From contig NZ_CP070356.1 of NCBI RefSeq assembly GCF_016919445.1, positions 4,467,502 to 4,531,501 on the forward strand: a DNA stretch of 64,000 bases, given 5' to 3'. This document shows positions 1 to 10,654 of this stretch, one piece after another; the first letter of the stretch is position 1; each line of letters starts with the position of its first letter. Under the pieces are notes generated by a model. The model made no database searches and had not been told where the DNA came from. It worked only from the letters and a program-made list of their open reading frames with translations. A program made the translations under genes and the position numbers. The DNA is from Pseudomonas sp. PDNC002 (GTDB lineage: Bacteria > Pseudomonadota > Gammaproteobacteria > Pseudomonadales > Pseudomonadaceae).

Positions 1-2175
1 GAGTCCCTCACCGTCGGCAAGCAGGCCGATGCCCTGGACAAGGACGCGCTGCTGGCCGACCGCCTGAACCTCGGGTTCTCCGGCACCAACGTCAGCGCCG
101 GCAACGCCCGCGGCGTGGTCATCGAGACCGGTGCGAATACTGAACTGGGCCGTATCAACAAGCTGATCGCCAATGTCGACGAGAGCGAAACCCCTCTGCT
201 GCGGCAGATCGCCGAGCTGGGCAAGCGCATCTTCCAGCTGATCATCGGCATGATGCTGGTGCTGTTCGTCATCGGCTTCTTCTGGCACGACTACCCCTTC
301 GGCGAGCTGCTGCTGTCGCTGATCAGCCTGGCCGTGGCCTCGGTGCCCGAGGGCCTGCCGGCGATCGTCTCGATCATCCTGTCCCTGGGCGTGCAGCGCA
401 TGGCGCAGAACAAGGCGATCATCCGCAAGCTGCCCACAGTGGAAACCCTGGGCGCCATGAGTGTGATCTGCTCGGACAAGACCGGCACCCTGACCATGAA
501 CGAGATGACCGTGAAGAGCGTGCTGCTCGCCAACGGCCTCTACAGCGTCGAAGGCCAGAGCTACGAACCCAAGGGTCGCATCACCTTCGGCGGCACGAGT
601 GACGAACTGGATTGGTCGCAACACGGCTCGCTGGAAGCCTTCATCCGCGCGGTGGACATCTGCAACGACAGCAGCCTGCAGCTCAACGACGAAGGCCGCT
701 GGGGTGTGGTCGGCGGGCCCACCGAAGGTGCGCTGAAAGTCCTGGCGCGCAAGGCGCCCCTGCCCGACGTGGAGTTCCAGAAGTTCGGCAAGATTCCCTT
801 CGACTCGGCCTACAAGTACATGGCGCGGCGCTGCGATGTCGCCGGCCAGAACCTGATCTACCTCAAAGGCGCGCCGGACGTGCTGCTGCGCATGTGCCAG
901 CAACAGCTCGGCGCCCAAGGCGTGGAGCCGCTGGGCCGCGCGTTCTGGGAGCGCGAGATGAGCTTCATTGCCGGGCAAGGCCTGCGCATGCTCGCCGCCG
1001 CGTACAAGCCGGTGCAGCCCGATGATGGCGTGATCGACCACGAGGACGTGCAGGACGGCATGATCTTCCTCGGCGTCGCCGGCCTGCTCGACCCGCCGCG
1101 CCCGGAGGCCATCGAAGCCATCGCGCTGTGCAAGCGCGCCGGCATCCAGGTGAAGATGATCACCGGCGACCACCCGGACACCGCCGTGGCCATCGCCGGC
1201 ATGCTCGGCATGGGCACCGACCTGCGCGCCATGACCGGCCAGGAGCTGGAGCAGGCCGATGACACTCAGCTGAAATCCGTCGCCATGCAGTATTCGGTGT
1301 TCGCCCGCACCAGCCCCGAGCACAAGCTGCGCTTGGTGCGTGCGCTGCAGGCCAACGGCGAAGTGGTCGGCATGACCGGCGACGGAGTCAACGACGCCCC
1401 GGCGCTGAAGCAGGCCGACGTGGGCATTGCCATGGGCATCAAGGGCACCGAGGTGACCAAGGAAGCCGCCGACATGGTGCTCACCGACGACAACTTCTCC
1501 ACCATCGCCGGCGCCGTGCGCGAGGGGCGCCGGGTCTACGACAACCTGAAGAAGACCGTGCTGTTCATCCTGCCGACCAACATGGCCCAGGGCCTGCTGA
1601 TCGTCATGGCGATCCTCGCCGGCGCGGTGATCCCGCTGGCGCCGCTGCAGATTCTCTGGATGAACATGGCGACCTCCACCACCCTGTCCTTCGCCCTGGC
1701 CTTCGAGCCCGGCGAGCCGGGGATGATGCGTCGCGCACCGCGCAATGCGAAGAAGTCGATCCTCAATGGCTTCGCCGTCTGGCGCGTGCTCTACGTGGGC
1801 GGCCTGCTCACCGCCGCAGCGTTCCTGCTGGAAGCCTGGATGGTCAGTAACGGCCAGGACACCGACCACATCCGCACCATGATCCTGCACACCCTGGTCA
1901 CCGCGCAGTGGGCCTACCTGTTCAACTGCCGCCTGCAGGAAGAGTTCTCGCTGAACCTGGCGCTGCTGCGCAACGGCGCGCTGCTCACCGTGACCCTGGC
2001 GCTGATCCTGCTGCAGTGCTTCGTGATCTACGTGCCGTTCATGCAGACCGCCTTCCACACCGTCGCCCTGCCCTTCAGCGGCTGGCTGATCTCGTTAGGG
2101 ATAGGCATTGCGGTGTTCTTCGCGGTGGAGCTGGAGAAGCTGGTGATTCGCCGCTGGAAAGCCTCGCGCGGCTAA
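1..2175 (+). CDS. P-type cation-transporting ATPase, 3' part (5' end outside window)
   Basis: The reading frame is open from base 1, so the N-terminus lies outside the window; 724 residues are visible. They begin in the actuator domain (ESLTVGK, the GES-type loop). Two membrane segments follow, the second carrying VPEGLP, as in M4 of P2-type Ca/Mg/Na pumps. The phosphorylation motif SDKTGTLT has its Asp at bases 475-477, and the hinge TGDGVNDAPALKQADVG is near 1375-1425. A C-terminal membrane domain of about six helices completes it. The family couples ATP hydrolysis to cation movement across the inner membrane through an aspartyl-phosphate. PEGLP and the lack of visible CPC/CPH motifs favour a P2A/P2B pump over a heavy-metal P1B pump. 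The transported ion cannot be told from sequence. The gene converges on mqo. Confidence 0.93.
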   Translation, partial: ESLTVGKQADALDKDALLADRLNLGFSGTNVSAGNARGVVIETGANTELGRINKLIANVDESETPLLRQIAELGKRIFQLIIGMMLVLFVIGFFWHDYPFGELLLSLISLAVASVPEGLPAIVSIILSLGVQRMAQNKAIIRKLPTVETLGAMSVICSDKTGTLTMNEMTVKSVLLANGLYSVEGQSYEPKGRITFGGTSDELDWSQHGSLEAFIRAVDICNDSSLQLNDEGRWGVVGGPTEGALKVLARKAPLPDVEFQKFGKIPFDSAYKYMARRCDVAGQNLIYLKGAPDVLLRMCQQQLGAQGVEPLGRAFWEREMSFIAGQGLRMLAAAYKPVQPDDGVIDHEDVQDGMIFLGVAGLLDPPRPEAIEAIALCKRAGIQVKMITGDHPDTAVAIAGMLGMGTDLRAMTGQELEQADDTQLKSVAMQYSVFARTSPEHKLRLVRALQANGEVVGMTGDGVNDAPALKQADVGIAMGIKGTEVTKEAADMVLTDDNFSTIAGAVREGRRVYDNLKKTVLFILPTNMAQGLLIVMAILAGAVIPLAPLQILWMNMATSTTLSFALAFEPGEPGMMRRAPRNAKKSILNGFAVWRVLYVGGLLTAAAFLLEAWMVSNGQDTDHIRTMILHTLVTAQWAYLFNCRLQEEFSLNLALLRNGALLTVTLALILLQCFVIYVPFMQTAFHTVALPFSGWLISLGIGIAVFFAVELEKLVIRRWKASRG

Positions 2176-2192
2176 TTGCCAGGCGTAGAAAA

Positions 2193-2220
2193 GAAAACCG
2201 GGGCATCAGCCCCGGTTTTC
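2193..2220. terminator. Bidirectional intrinsic terminator between ATPase and mqo
   Basis: A perfect 12-bp stem (GAAAACCGGGGC / GCCCCGGTTTTC) with a 4-nt loop ATCA lies between the two convergent stop codons. The A/T ends of the stem supply a U-rich 3' side in both directions, so it can end transcription from either gene. Confidence 0.9.
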
Positions 2221-2231
2221 GTTTGCATGGA

Positions 2232-3863
2232 TCAGAGTGCCAGGTCGCTGGCAGCCTTTTCGGCCGGCTTGGCCTCCGAGGGCTGCGCGGCCGGGGCCTG
2301 GTCGATAGCCGGCGGCGGGTCCAGTTGCAGGACCTTGGCGGTATAGCTCCACTCCTCGAAGGTTTTCTCCGGGCTGTCGTTGAGCTTGGTGCCGTAGCTC
2401 GGGACGATCTGGTGGACCTTGGCCTGCCACTCGGGCGTGGCGAGCTTGTCCTTGAACACCTTCTCCAGCACGTTGAGCATGATCGGCGCAGCGGTGGAAG
2501 CACCCGGCGAGGCGCCCAGCAGGCCGGCAATGCTGCCGTCGGCGGAGGCGACGATCTCGGTGCCCAGCTTCAGCACGCCGCCCTTCTCTTCGTCACGCTT
2601 GATGATCTGCACGCGCTGGCCGGCCTGCCACAGGCGCCAGTCTTCGGCCTTGGCTTCCGGGAAGTACTCGCGCAGTGCGGCGAGGCGATCCTCGTCGGAG
2701 AGCATCAGTTGGCCAGCGAGGTATTCCACCAGCGGATACTCATCGATGCCCACGCGGGTCATCGGCCAGACGTTGTGGACGTTGGTGCTGCCCAGCAGGT
2801 CGAGGTAGGAACCTTCCTTGAGGAACTTGGTGGAGAAGGTGGCGAACGGCCCGAAGAGGATCACGCGCTTGCCGTCGAGCACGCGAGTGTCCAGGTGCGG
2901 CACGGACATCGGCGGCGCGCCGACCGACGCCTTGCCGTAGGCCTTGGCCAGGTGCTGCTGGGCAATGGTCGGGTTCTCGGTGACCAGGAACGAACCGCCC
3001 ACCGGGAAACCGGCGTAGTCCTTGGCTTCCTCGATGCCGGATTTCTGCAACAGGCGCAGTGCGCCGCCGCCGGCACCGATGAAGACGAACTTGGCGTCAG
3101 TCTCGGTGACGGTGCCGTCCTTCAGGTTCTTGTACTCGACGCGCCAGGTGCCATCGTCGTTGCGGGTGATGTTCTCGACCTCGCTGGAGAGCTTCAGGCT
3201 GAAGTTCGGCTTGGTCTGCAGGTAGCCGGCGAACTGGCGGGTGATCTCGCCGAAGTTCACGTCGGTGCCGATAGGCGTCCAGGTGGCGGCGATCTTCTGG
3301 GCCGGGTCGCGGCCCTGCATCATCAGGGGCACCCACTTGGCGATCTGCGCCGGGTCCTCGGAATATTGCATGCCACGGAACAGCGGGCTGGCCTGCAGGG
3401 CTTCATAGCGCTTCTTGAGGAAGGCGATGTTGTCGTCGCCCCAGACGAAGCTCATGTGCGGGGTGGAGTTGATGAACGAGCGCGGGTTCTTCAGCACGCC
3501 GTTCTGCACCTGCCAGGCCCAGAACTGACGGGAAATCTGGAAGGACTCGTTGATCTCGACCGCCTTGGCGATGGTGACGTTGCCGTCCTTGTCCTCGGGC
3601 GTGTAGTTCAGCTCGGCCAGGGCGGAGTGGCCGGTGCCGGCGTTATTCCAGCCGTTGGAGCTTTCCTGGGCGACGCCGTCGAGGCGCTCGACCATTTCCA
3701 TCGACCAACCCGGTTCCAGCTCGTTGAGCCAGACGCCCAGGGTGGTGCTCATGATGCCGCCGCCGATCAGCAGCACGTCGACTTTCTTGGTTTCCGCGAA
3801 GGCGGGCGCGCAATTCACTGCCAAGGCGAGGCCCAGCAGTGCCCCGCTAACTTTCTTGATCAT
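2232..3863 (-). CDS. mqo: Malate:quinone oxidoreductase
   Basis: This is a 543-residue FAD enzyme that oxidises malate to oxaloacetate and passes electrons to the quinone pool, a TCA-cycle step peripheral to the inner membrane. An N-terminal hydrophobic stretch ending in PAFA looks like a cleavable signal peptide, as in one of the Pseudomonas Mqo paralogues. It is followed by the FAD-binding glycine motif [10 protein letters not shown] (about residues 30-39) and the family block [20 protein letters not shown]. Length matches the family (about 500-550). The ATG at 3863 gives the signal peptide directly. It is transcribed alone, and the next gene downstream converges. Identification is firm; which Pseudomonas paralogue it is cannot be decided here. 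Confidence 0.95.
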   Translation of the reverse strand: MIKKVSGALLGLALAVNCAPAFAETKKVDVLLIGGGIMSTTLGVWLNELEPGWSMEMVERLDGVAQESSNGWNNAGTGHSALAELNYTPEDKDGNVTIAKAVEINESFQISRQFWAWQVQNGVLKNPRSFINSTPHMSFVWGDDNIAFLKKRYEALQASPLFRGMQYSEDPAQIAKWVPLMMQGRDPAQKIAATWTPIGTDVNFGEITRQFAGYLQTKPNFSLKLSSEVENITRNDDGTWRVEYKNLKDGTVTETDAKFVFIGAGGGALRLLQKSGIEEAKDYAGFPVGGSFLVTENPTIAQQHLAKAYGKASVGAPPMSVPHLDTRVLDGKRVILFGPFATFSTKFLKEGSYLDLLGSTNVHNVWPMTRVGIDEYPLVEYLAGQLMLSDEDRLAALREYFPEAKAEDWRLWQAGQRVQIIKRDEEKGGVLKLGTEIVASADGSIAGLLGASPGASTAAPIMLNVLEKVFKDKLATPEWQAKVHQIVPSYGTKLNDSPEKTFEEWSYTAKVLQLDPPPAIDQAPAAQPSEAKPAEKAASDLAL

Positions 3864-4138
3864 CGAAAGAGTTCTCGTCGTTAGGGCTTGGCCTGTTCCA
3901 CTGGCAGCGATCCGCGTGAAGGCCCGCGCCTGAGAACAAGCAGGGGCGACGTTCGATGACAGTGTAGACAGGGCTCATTTCCCTCTCCGCCGGCTCTTTG
4001 GCCAGATCGATGAAGAAGAGGGACGTCCTGCGCAGAGAGACACGCAAAGCCTTCGGCTTTGGCTTTTGTTGTGGGAGGGATGCATGGTCTGCTGAAACGT
4101 TTGGGCATTCTAGCGAATGAAGCGGGTATCACCAACCA
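3864..4138. other. Intergenic region upstream of mqo
   Basis: No gene was recognised. It must hold the mqo promoter on the minus strand. A small hairpin (CAAAGCC-TTC-GGCTTTG, 4045-4061, followed on the plus strand by GGCTTTTG) lies in it. On the plus strand it looks like a weak terminator, although no gene is seen running into it. Confidence 0.4.
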
Positions 4139-4209
4139 TTGCAGTCAAGTATCGACCGGACGGTTTGTGTGTAGTTGTGTTCCGAAGGTGCGCACGGACA
4201 CTCCCCCCT

Positions 4210-4301
4210 GTAGGAGCGGACCTTGTCCGCGACCCGGCCGCCAGGCCGGTGTGGACCACCCCACCGCTATCGCGGTGATCGCGGAGAAGCTCCGCTCCTA
4301 C
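4210..4301. repeat. REPIN (paired REP sequences), copy 1
   Basis: A REP half GTAGGAGCGGACCTTGTCCG (from 4210) faces an inverted partner ending GAAGCTCCGCTCCTAC (to 4301), with about 45 bp between. This is the standard Pseudomonas REP doublet, usually found between genes and mobilised in trans by RAYT transposases. No RAYT gene is in the window. Confidence 0.85.
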
Positions 4302-4451
4302 GAAAGCCACGCCAGCATTTGCACCACGGCGTTACCGATTCGCACCGTAAGCGCGCATAACCCAGCCAATACGTTACCGGTTGCAGTCAAGTATCGACCG
4401 GGCGGTTTGTATGTAGGTGTGCTCCGGCCGTGCGCACGGACATTCCCCCCC

Positions 4452-4543
4452 GTAGGAGCGGACCTTGTCCGCGACCCGGCCGCCAGGCCGGTGTGAGGCA
4501 CCGCACCGCTATCGCGGTGATCGCGGAGAAGCTCCGCTCCTAC
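4452..4543. repeat. REPIN, copy 2
   Basis: Same architecture as the first copy, displaced by 242 bp. Both halves are intact and again start with GTAGGAGCGG and end with CCGCTCCTAC. Confidence 0.85.
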
Positions 4544-4708
4544 GAAAGCCACGCCAGCATTTGCACCACGGCGTTACCGATTCGCACCGTAAGCGCGCAT
4601 AACCCAGCCAATACGTTACCAATCGATCCCATTCAAACCCTCCTTTCCTACGGCACTTTCCCACCCACGCCGCTCTACTCCGCGCGATTCAAATCATTTC
4701 GCCATCAT

Positions 4709-4724
4709 TGGCACGGCACCTGCT
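4709..4724 (+). promoter_or_regulatory. Candidate sigma-54 (-24/-12) promoter
   Basis: TGGCACGGCACCTGCT matches the RpoN consensus TGGCACG-N4-TTGCT at all fixed positions but one and keeps the exact GG-N10-GC spacing. The predicted start would be near 4735, about 40 bp before the GntR start codon. A nitrogen-controlled sigma factor suits the downstream amino-acid/polyamine uptake and gamma-glutamyltransferase genes. No convincing NtrC site was found upstream. Confidence 0.6.
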
Positions 4725-4743
4725 TAATTGCATGCATGGATAA

Positions 4744-4753
4744 TTGGATCCAA
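4744..4753. promoter_or_regulatory. Candidate GntR operator palindrome
   Basis: A perfect 10-bp palindrome TTGGATCCAA lies between the predicted sigma-54 start and the GntR start codon. FCD-type GntR proteins commonly bind short palindromes like this and repress their own operon. Assignment to this regulator is inference from position. Confidence 0.4.
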
Positions 4754-4774
4754 AAATCCACGAGGAAACACTTC

Positions 4775-5440
4775 ATGCGCCTGGTACCCGCTGCCCGCCC
4801 ACCGATGAGTGCCGAAGACGAGGCCTACGACTACCTCCTCCAGGCCATCTGCACCGGTCGCTACAAAACCGGCGACCGCCTGGTGGCCGAGGACATTGCC
4901 AGCGAGATCGGCATGAGCCGCATGCCGGTGCGCGGCGCCTTCAAGCGCCTGGACGCCGAAGGCCTGGTGACCCTGCGGCCCAATCGCGGCGCCATCGTCA
5001 GCGGCCTGAACATCGAGGAAATGCGCGAAGTCTTCGAGATGCGCAGCGCCCTCGAAGGACTGGCGATCCGCATTGCCGTGCCGCAACTGACCGACCGCGA
5101 CCTCTCGCGCCTGGAGCGCATGCTCGACGAGATGGACGACTACCGCGACGACAGCGCCGAGTGGGTCAGCCGCCACCGCGCCTTCCACGAATACCTCTGC
5201 AGCCTCGCCAGGCGCCCTCGCCTGCTGCGCCAGATCACCGCGCTGTACTCGGTGATCGAGCCGCACATGCGCCTGTGGCTGCAGCACGTCGACAAGCCCA
5301 TGAGCGCCCGCGAGGAACACGCGGTGATCCTCGACGCCCTGCGCTCGGGCGATGCCCGCGAAGCCGAGCGGGTGATCTGCGACCACATCGAGGGGACGAT
5401 TCCGTCCCTGGCCAAATTCCTGGAGGCGCAAGCCACCTGA
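4775..5440 (+). CDS. GntR family transcriptional regulator (FCD/FadR subfamily)
   Basis: A 221-residue regulator. Residues about 8-75 form a winged helix (YDYLLQAICTGRYKTGDRL, ASEIGMSRMPVRGAFKRL, GLVTLRPNRGA). The C-terminal helical FCD ligand domain carries the metal-binding pattern D...H (HRAFHEYL) and H (EEHAVILDALRSGD). The ATG at 4775 is chosen because GAGGAA lies 7 bases ahead; a longer open frame upstream only runs back into the repeats. It is the first gene of the transport/GGT operon and probably represses it until an amino acid, polyamine or related acid is present. The effector is unknown. Confidence 0.9.
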   Translation: MRLVPAARPPMSAEDEAYDYLLQAICTGRYKTGDRLVAEDIASEIGMSRMPVRGAFKRLDAEGLVTLRPNRGAIVSGLNIEEMREVFEMRSALEGLAIRIAVPQLTDRDLSRLERMLDEMDDYRDDSAEWVSRHRAFHEYLCSLARRPRLLRQITALYSVIEPHMRLWLQHVDKPMSAREEHAVILDALRSGDAREAERVICDHIEGTIPSLAKFLEAQAT

Positions 5441-5536
5441 GCCGCAATCCACCGAAGAGAATCGAAGCAACGGGCGCCTAGACCCGTACTTCTGTGCCCC
5501 TGAACTGCCCCTGGCAACCCCACCCCGGAGAGCAAC

Positions 5537-6343
5537 ATGTTCGAACGCAGGATCCCGCAGTGCCTTCTCGCCCTTTGCCTGGCCGCCCCGCTGGCGCACG
5601 CCGAAGTGAAGATTCCCGACCGCTTGCAGAACGCCAGCAAGGTCACTTTCTGCGGCGGCATGGACTCCCCGCCCATGGGCTTCTATGACGCCAACCAGAA
5701 GCTCACCGGGGTCACCATCGACCTCGGCGAAGCCATCGCCAAGCGCCTGGGCGACAAGAAGATCGACTGGCGCATCACGCCCTTCTCCGGGCTGATCCCG
5801 GCGCTGCTCGCCGGCCAGTGCGACATGCTGGTGGACCAACTGTTCGACAAGCCCGAACGGCGCGAAGTGATCGACATGGTCAACTACATGTATTCCAGCC
5901 AGGCCGTGGTGGTCGGCAAGGGCAACCCCGAGGGCATCCGCAGCCTGGACGACCTCTCCGGGAAGAAGGTCGCCGTGCTCAACGGCTCGACCATCCGCAC
6001 CCTGCTCGACGCCCACAACGAGAAGCTGGCCAAGGCCGGCAAGCCGCCGATGAAGGTGGTGGTCTACAACACCGACACCGACGCCTTCCAGTCCCTGCGC
6101 ATCCGCCAGACCGACGCCTACGGCACCACCGTGGAAACCGCTGGCTACTACCAGAGCATGGCGCCGGACCTGTTCGAGATCGGCGTGCCGGCCTTTGCGC
6201 GCATTCTCACCGGCCTGGGCATCCGCAAGGAAGACAAGCAGCTCAGCGAAGCCGTCACGCAGATCATCAAGGACATGCAGGCCGACGGCAGCTACGCCGC
6301 GCTCCTGGCCAAGTGGCACATCGAAGGCGACAAACTGGACTGA
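5537..6343 (+). CDS. Amino-acid ABC transporter, periplasmic substrate-binding protein
   Basis: A 268-residue family-3 solute-binding protein. A signal peptide (basic start, hydrophobic core, cleavage after LAHA, about residue 22) is followed by the bilobed domain (KVTFCGGMDSPPMGFYD, LTGVTIDLGEAIAKRLG, DMLVDQLFDKPERREV). The family binds polar amino acids or opines in the periplasm and delivers them to the HisM/GlnP-type permease encoded next. A Shine-Dalgarno GGAGAG precedes the ATG. The exact ligand is not evident. The presence of gamma-glutamyltransferase in the operon suggests a glutamyl or related compound, but this is inference. Confidence 0.9.
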   Translation: MFERRIPQCLLALCLAAPLAHAEVKIPDRLQNASKVTFCGGMDSPPMGFYDANQKLTGVTIDLGEAIAKRLGDKKIDWRITPFSGLIPALLAGQCDMLVDQLFDKPERREVIDMVNYMYSSQAVVVGKGNPEGIRSLDDLSGKKVAVLNGSTIRTLLDAHNEKLAKAGKPPMKVVVYNTDTDAFQSLRIRQTDAYGTTVETAGYYQSMAPDLFEIGVPAFARILTGLGIRKEDKQLSEAVTQIIKDMQADGSYAALLAKWHIEGDKLD

Positions 6344-6354
6344 GGTAACGAGAC

Positions 6355-7122
6355 ATGAACTTCAGTTGGGACGTGTTCTGGCAGTACCTGCTGCGGCCGA
6401 GCGACATCTACCTCTACGGCCTCTGGCTGACCTGCGTGATCGCCGTCAGCGCCATGCTCCTGGGCTGCGTGCTCGGGTTGCTGGCGGCGCTGATGCGCCT
6501 TTCCACCAACCCTCTGCTGCAATACCCGGTGCGCTTCTACGTGTGGCTGATGCGTGGCACGCCGCTGCTGGTGCAGATCGTCTTCCTCTACACCGCACTG
6601 GCCGCTGGCGGCATCTTCCGCTTCGAGGACCTGGACCTGGGGCTGTTCGTCCTGCCCGGCAACATCCAGGCGGCAATCATCGCCCTGGGCCTCAACGAAG
6701 GCGCGTACATGGCCGAGATCATCCGCGCCGGCATCGGCGCGGTGGACAAGGGCCAGTACGAGGCCGGCAAATCCCTTGGCATGACCTTCCCCAAGCTGAT
6801 GCGCCGCATCGTGCTGCCCCAGGCGTTCCGGGTGATCGTTCCGCCGCTGGGCAACGAGTTCAACGTGATGCTGAAGAACACCACGCTGGTCAGCGTGATC
6901 GGCGTGCAGGAACTGCTGCTGAGCACCCAGATGGTCACCTCGGCGACCTTCCGCGTGTTCGAGCTGTACCTGGTCGTGGCGATCTACTTCCTGGCGCTGA
7001 CCACCCTGTGGGGCTTCTTCCAGCGCTGGCTGGAAGTGCGCTTCGGCAAATCCGACGGCCAGGCCGCCGCACCGAACCGCATGTTCGGCCGCCAGGCGAT
7101 GAAACTGCTGAGGGGGCGTTGA
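6355..7122 (+). CDS. Amino-acid ABC transporter, permease
   Basis: A 255-residue polar-amino-acid permease (HisM/GlnP family) with about five membrane helices. The EAA loop that docks the ATPase is clear: [25 protein letters not shown] near residue 145. It starts 11 bases after the binding protein and ends one base before the ATPase start, so the three are cotranscribed. Only one permease gene is present, so a homodimeric channel of the GlnP type is likely rather than a HisQ/HisM heterodimer. Confidence 0.92.
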   Translation: MNFSWDVFWQYLLRPSDIYLYGLWLTCVIAVSAMLLGCVLGLLAALMRLSTNPLLQYPVRFYVWLMRGTPLLVQIVFLYTALAAGGIFRFEDLDLGLFVLPGNIQAAIIALGLNEGAYMAEIIRAGIGAVDKGQYEAGKSLGMTFPKLMRRIVLPQAFRVIVPPLGNEFNVMLKNTTLVSVIGVQELLLSTQMVTSATFRVFELYLVVAIYFLALTTLWGFFQRWLEVRFGKSDGQAAAPNRMFGRQAMKLLRGR

Positions 7123-7123
7123 G

Positions 7124-9010
<1,887 letters not shown>

Positions 9011-9027
9011 ACCGAAGAGAGTTTTCC

Positions 9028-10644
9028 ATGCTGAGCTTCTCTGCCCACGAGTACCCCTACGCTTCCCAGCGCCAGAGCGTGTTCGCCCGCAACGGCATGG
9101 TCGCCGCCTCGCAGCCCCTGGCTGCCGAGGCCGGCATCGCCATGCTGCGTGCCGGCGGCAACGCCATCGACGCCGCCATCGCCACCGCCGCCGCGCTGAC
9201 CGTGGTCGAACCCACCGGCTGCGCCATCGGCGGCGACGCCTTCGCCCTGGTCTGGGTCAAGGACCAGTTGCACGGTCTGGACGCCAGCGGCCATGCGCCG
9301 GCGTCCATTTCCATCGACAAGGTGAAAGCCGCCGGGCACGACAAGATGCCCGTTCACGGCTGGCTGCCGGTCACCGTGCCGGGCATTCCCTCGGCCTGGG
9401 CCGAGCTGTCCGGACGCTTCGGCAAACTGCCCTTCGCCGACCTGCTGCAACCGGCCATCGCGCTGGCCCGCGACGGCTTCCCGGTATCCCCGGTGGTCGC
9501 CCACCAATGGGAAATCGCCCGCCGCGAGTACCAGGAAAGCCGCGCCGCCGTGCCGGCGCTGGAAGCCTGGTTCGACACCTTTACCGTCAACGGCGAAGCG
9601 CCGCGCGCCGGCCAGCTGTTCCGCAACCCGGCCCAGGCGAAAACCCTGGCCGAACTGGCCGAAACCAAGTGCGAAAGCTTCTACCGTGGCGCCCTCGCCC
9701 AGCGCCTGGCCGCGCACTCCGCCGCCACCGGTGGCGAGCTGAGCGCCGCTGACCTGGCCGGCTACAAGCCCAAGTGGGTCGAGCCGATCAAGACCAATTA
9801 CCGCGGCTACGACGTCTGGGAAATCCCGCCGGCCGGCCAGGGCCTGATCGCCCTGATGACCCTGAACATTCTCCAGGGCTACGACTTCGACCAGCGCGAC
9901 AGCCAGCTCACCTGGCACCGCCAGCTCGAAGCGATGAAGAAGGCCTACGCCGATGGCCTGCACTACATCACCGACGCCGAGCACATGCGCGTCAGCACCG
10001 CCGCGCTGCTCTCCGACGACTATGCCGCGCGGCGCCGCGCCGAGATCGGCGAGCGCGCCGCCGAGCCCAAGCACGGCGACCCGCACTCCAGCGGCACCGT
10101 GTACATCGCCACCGCCGACGGCGAAGGCAATATGGTCTCGTTCATCCAGAGCGCCTACCACGGCTTCGGCTCCGGCGTGGTGCTGCCCGACAGCGGCATC
10201 GGCCTGCAGAACCGTGGCTCGGAGTTCAGCCTCGACGCCGCGCACTCCAACGCCCTGGCGCCGGGCAAGAAGACCTTCCACACCATCATCCCCGGCTTCC
10301 TCAGCAAGGATGGCGTGGCCGTCGGGCCGTTCGGCGTGATGGGCGGCTACATGCAGCCCCAGGGCCACGTGCAGATGGTGATGAACCTGGTGGACTTCGG
10401 CCTCAACCCGCAGGCCGCGCTGGACGCCCCGCGCTGGCAGTGGCTGGGCGGCATGAAGGTCGGTATCGAGCAGCACGCCAATCGTGACCTCGCCTTTGGC
10501 CTGGCGCGACGTGGCCACGAGGTGGAGATCGCCTGCGACCTCACCGACTACGGTCGCGGCCAGATCATCGTCCGCGACCCGCAGACCGGCGTACTTTGCG
10601 GCGGTACAGAGCCGCGCGCGGATTCGCATATCGCGGTCTGTTGA
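9028..10644 (+). CDS. ggt: Gamma-glutamyltransferase family protein
   Basis: A 538-residue Ntn-hydrolase precursor. The N-terminal part has NGMVAASQPLAAEAGIAMLRAGGNAIDAAIA, the family signature. Autocleavage would be before Thr357 (SSG-T-VYIATADGEGN); counting back from the following Asp aligns it with Thr391 of E. coli GGT. No signal peptide is visible, so unlike the periplasmic E. coli enzyme it is probably cytoplasmic. It would then act on imported gamma-glutamyl peptides or gamma-glutamyl amines, releasing glutamate. It follows the binding protein by 17 bases with an AGAG-type ribosome site. The family also includes cephalosporin and glutaryl acylases, so substrate is open. Confidence 0.88.
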   Translation: MLSFSAHEYPYASQRQSVFARNGMVAASQPLAAEAGIAMLRAGGNAIDAAIATAAALTVVEPTGCAIGGDAFALVWVKDQLHGLDASGHAPASISIDKVKAAGHDKMPVHGWLPVTVPGIPSAWAELSGRFGKLPFADLLQPAIALARDGFPVSPVVAHQWEIARREYQESRAAVPALEAWFDTFTVNGEAPRAGQLFRNPAQAKTLAELAETKCESFYRGALAQRLAAHSAATGGELSAADLAGYKPKWVEPIKTNYRGYDVWEIPPAGQGLIALMTLNILQGYDFDQRDSQLTWHRQLEAMKKAYADGLHYITDAEHMRVSTAALLSDDYAARRRAEIGERAAEPKHGDPHSSGTVYIATADGEGNMVSFIQSAYHGFGSGVVLPDSGIGLQNRGSEFSLDAAHSNALAPGKKTFHTIIPGFLSKDGVAVGPFGVMGGYMQPQGHVQMVMNLVDFGLNPQAALDAPRWQWLGGMKVGIEQHANRDLAFGLARRGHEVEIACDLTDYGRGQIIVRDPQTGVLCGGTEPRADSHIAVC

Positions 10645-10654
10645 GGAGACGGCC

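Larger units (their letters stand above)
4137..4620. repeat. Two tandem 242-bp direct repeats
   Basis: The block beginning TTGCAGTCAAGTATCGACCG at 4139 recurs at 4381. The block ending CAATACGTTACC recurs at 4378 and 4620, giving a period of exactly 242 bp. The units are nearly identical, with scattered differences mostly in the first 70 bases. Each contains one REPIN plus about 75 bp of non-REP sequence. Short open frames inside are mirror copies of each other and are not convincing genes. This looks like a segmental tandem duplication that carried its REPIN along. Confidence 0.9.

Noticed and set aside
1908-3884. Very long open frame on the strand opposite mqo, with similar ones opposite other genes (for example 23910-25799, 36154-38877, 45784-47985)
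   Set aside because: High G+C third positions keep antisense frames open. Their translations are low-complexity (rich in Ala, Arg, Gly, His), lack family motifs and lie exactly opposite well-identified genes.
4059-4496. Open frames inside the 242-bp repeats on both strands
   Set aside because: They recur identically in each repeat copy, span REP palindromes and have no ribosome site.
4137-4620. CRISPR-like repeat array
   Set aside because: Only two 242-bp units, explained by REPIN and flanking duplication; no short regular spacers and no cas genes.
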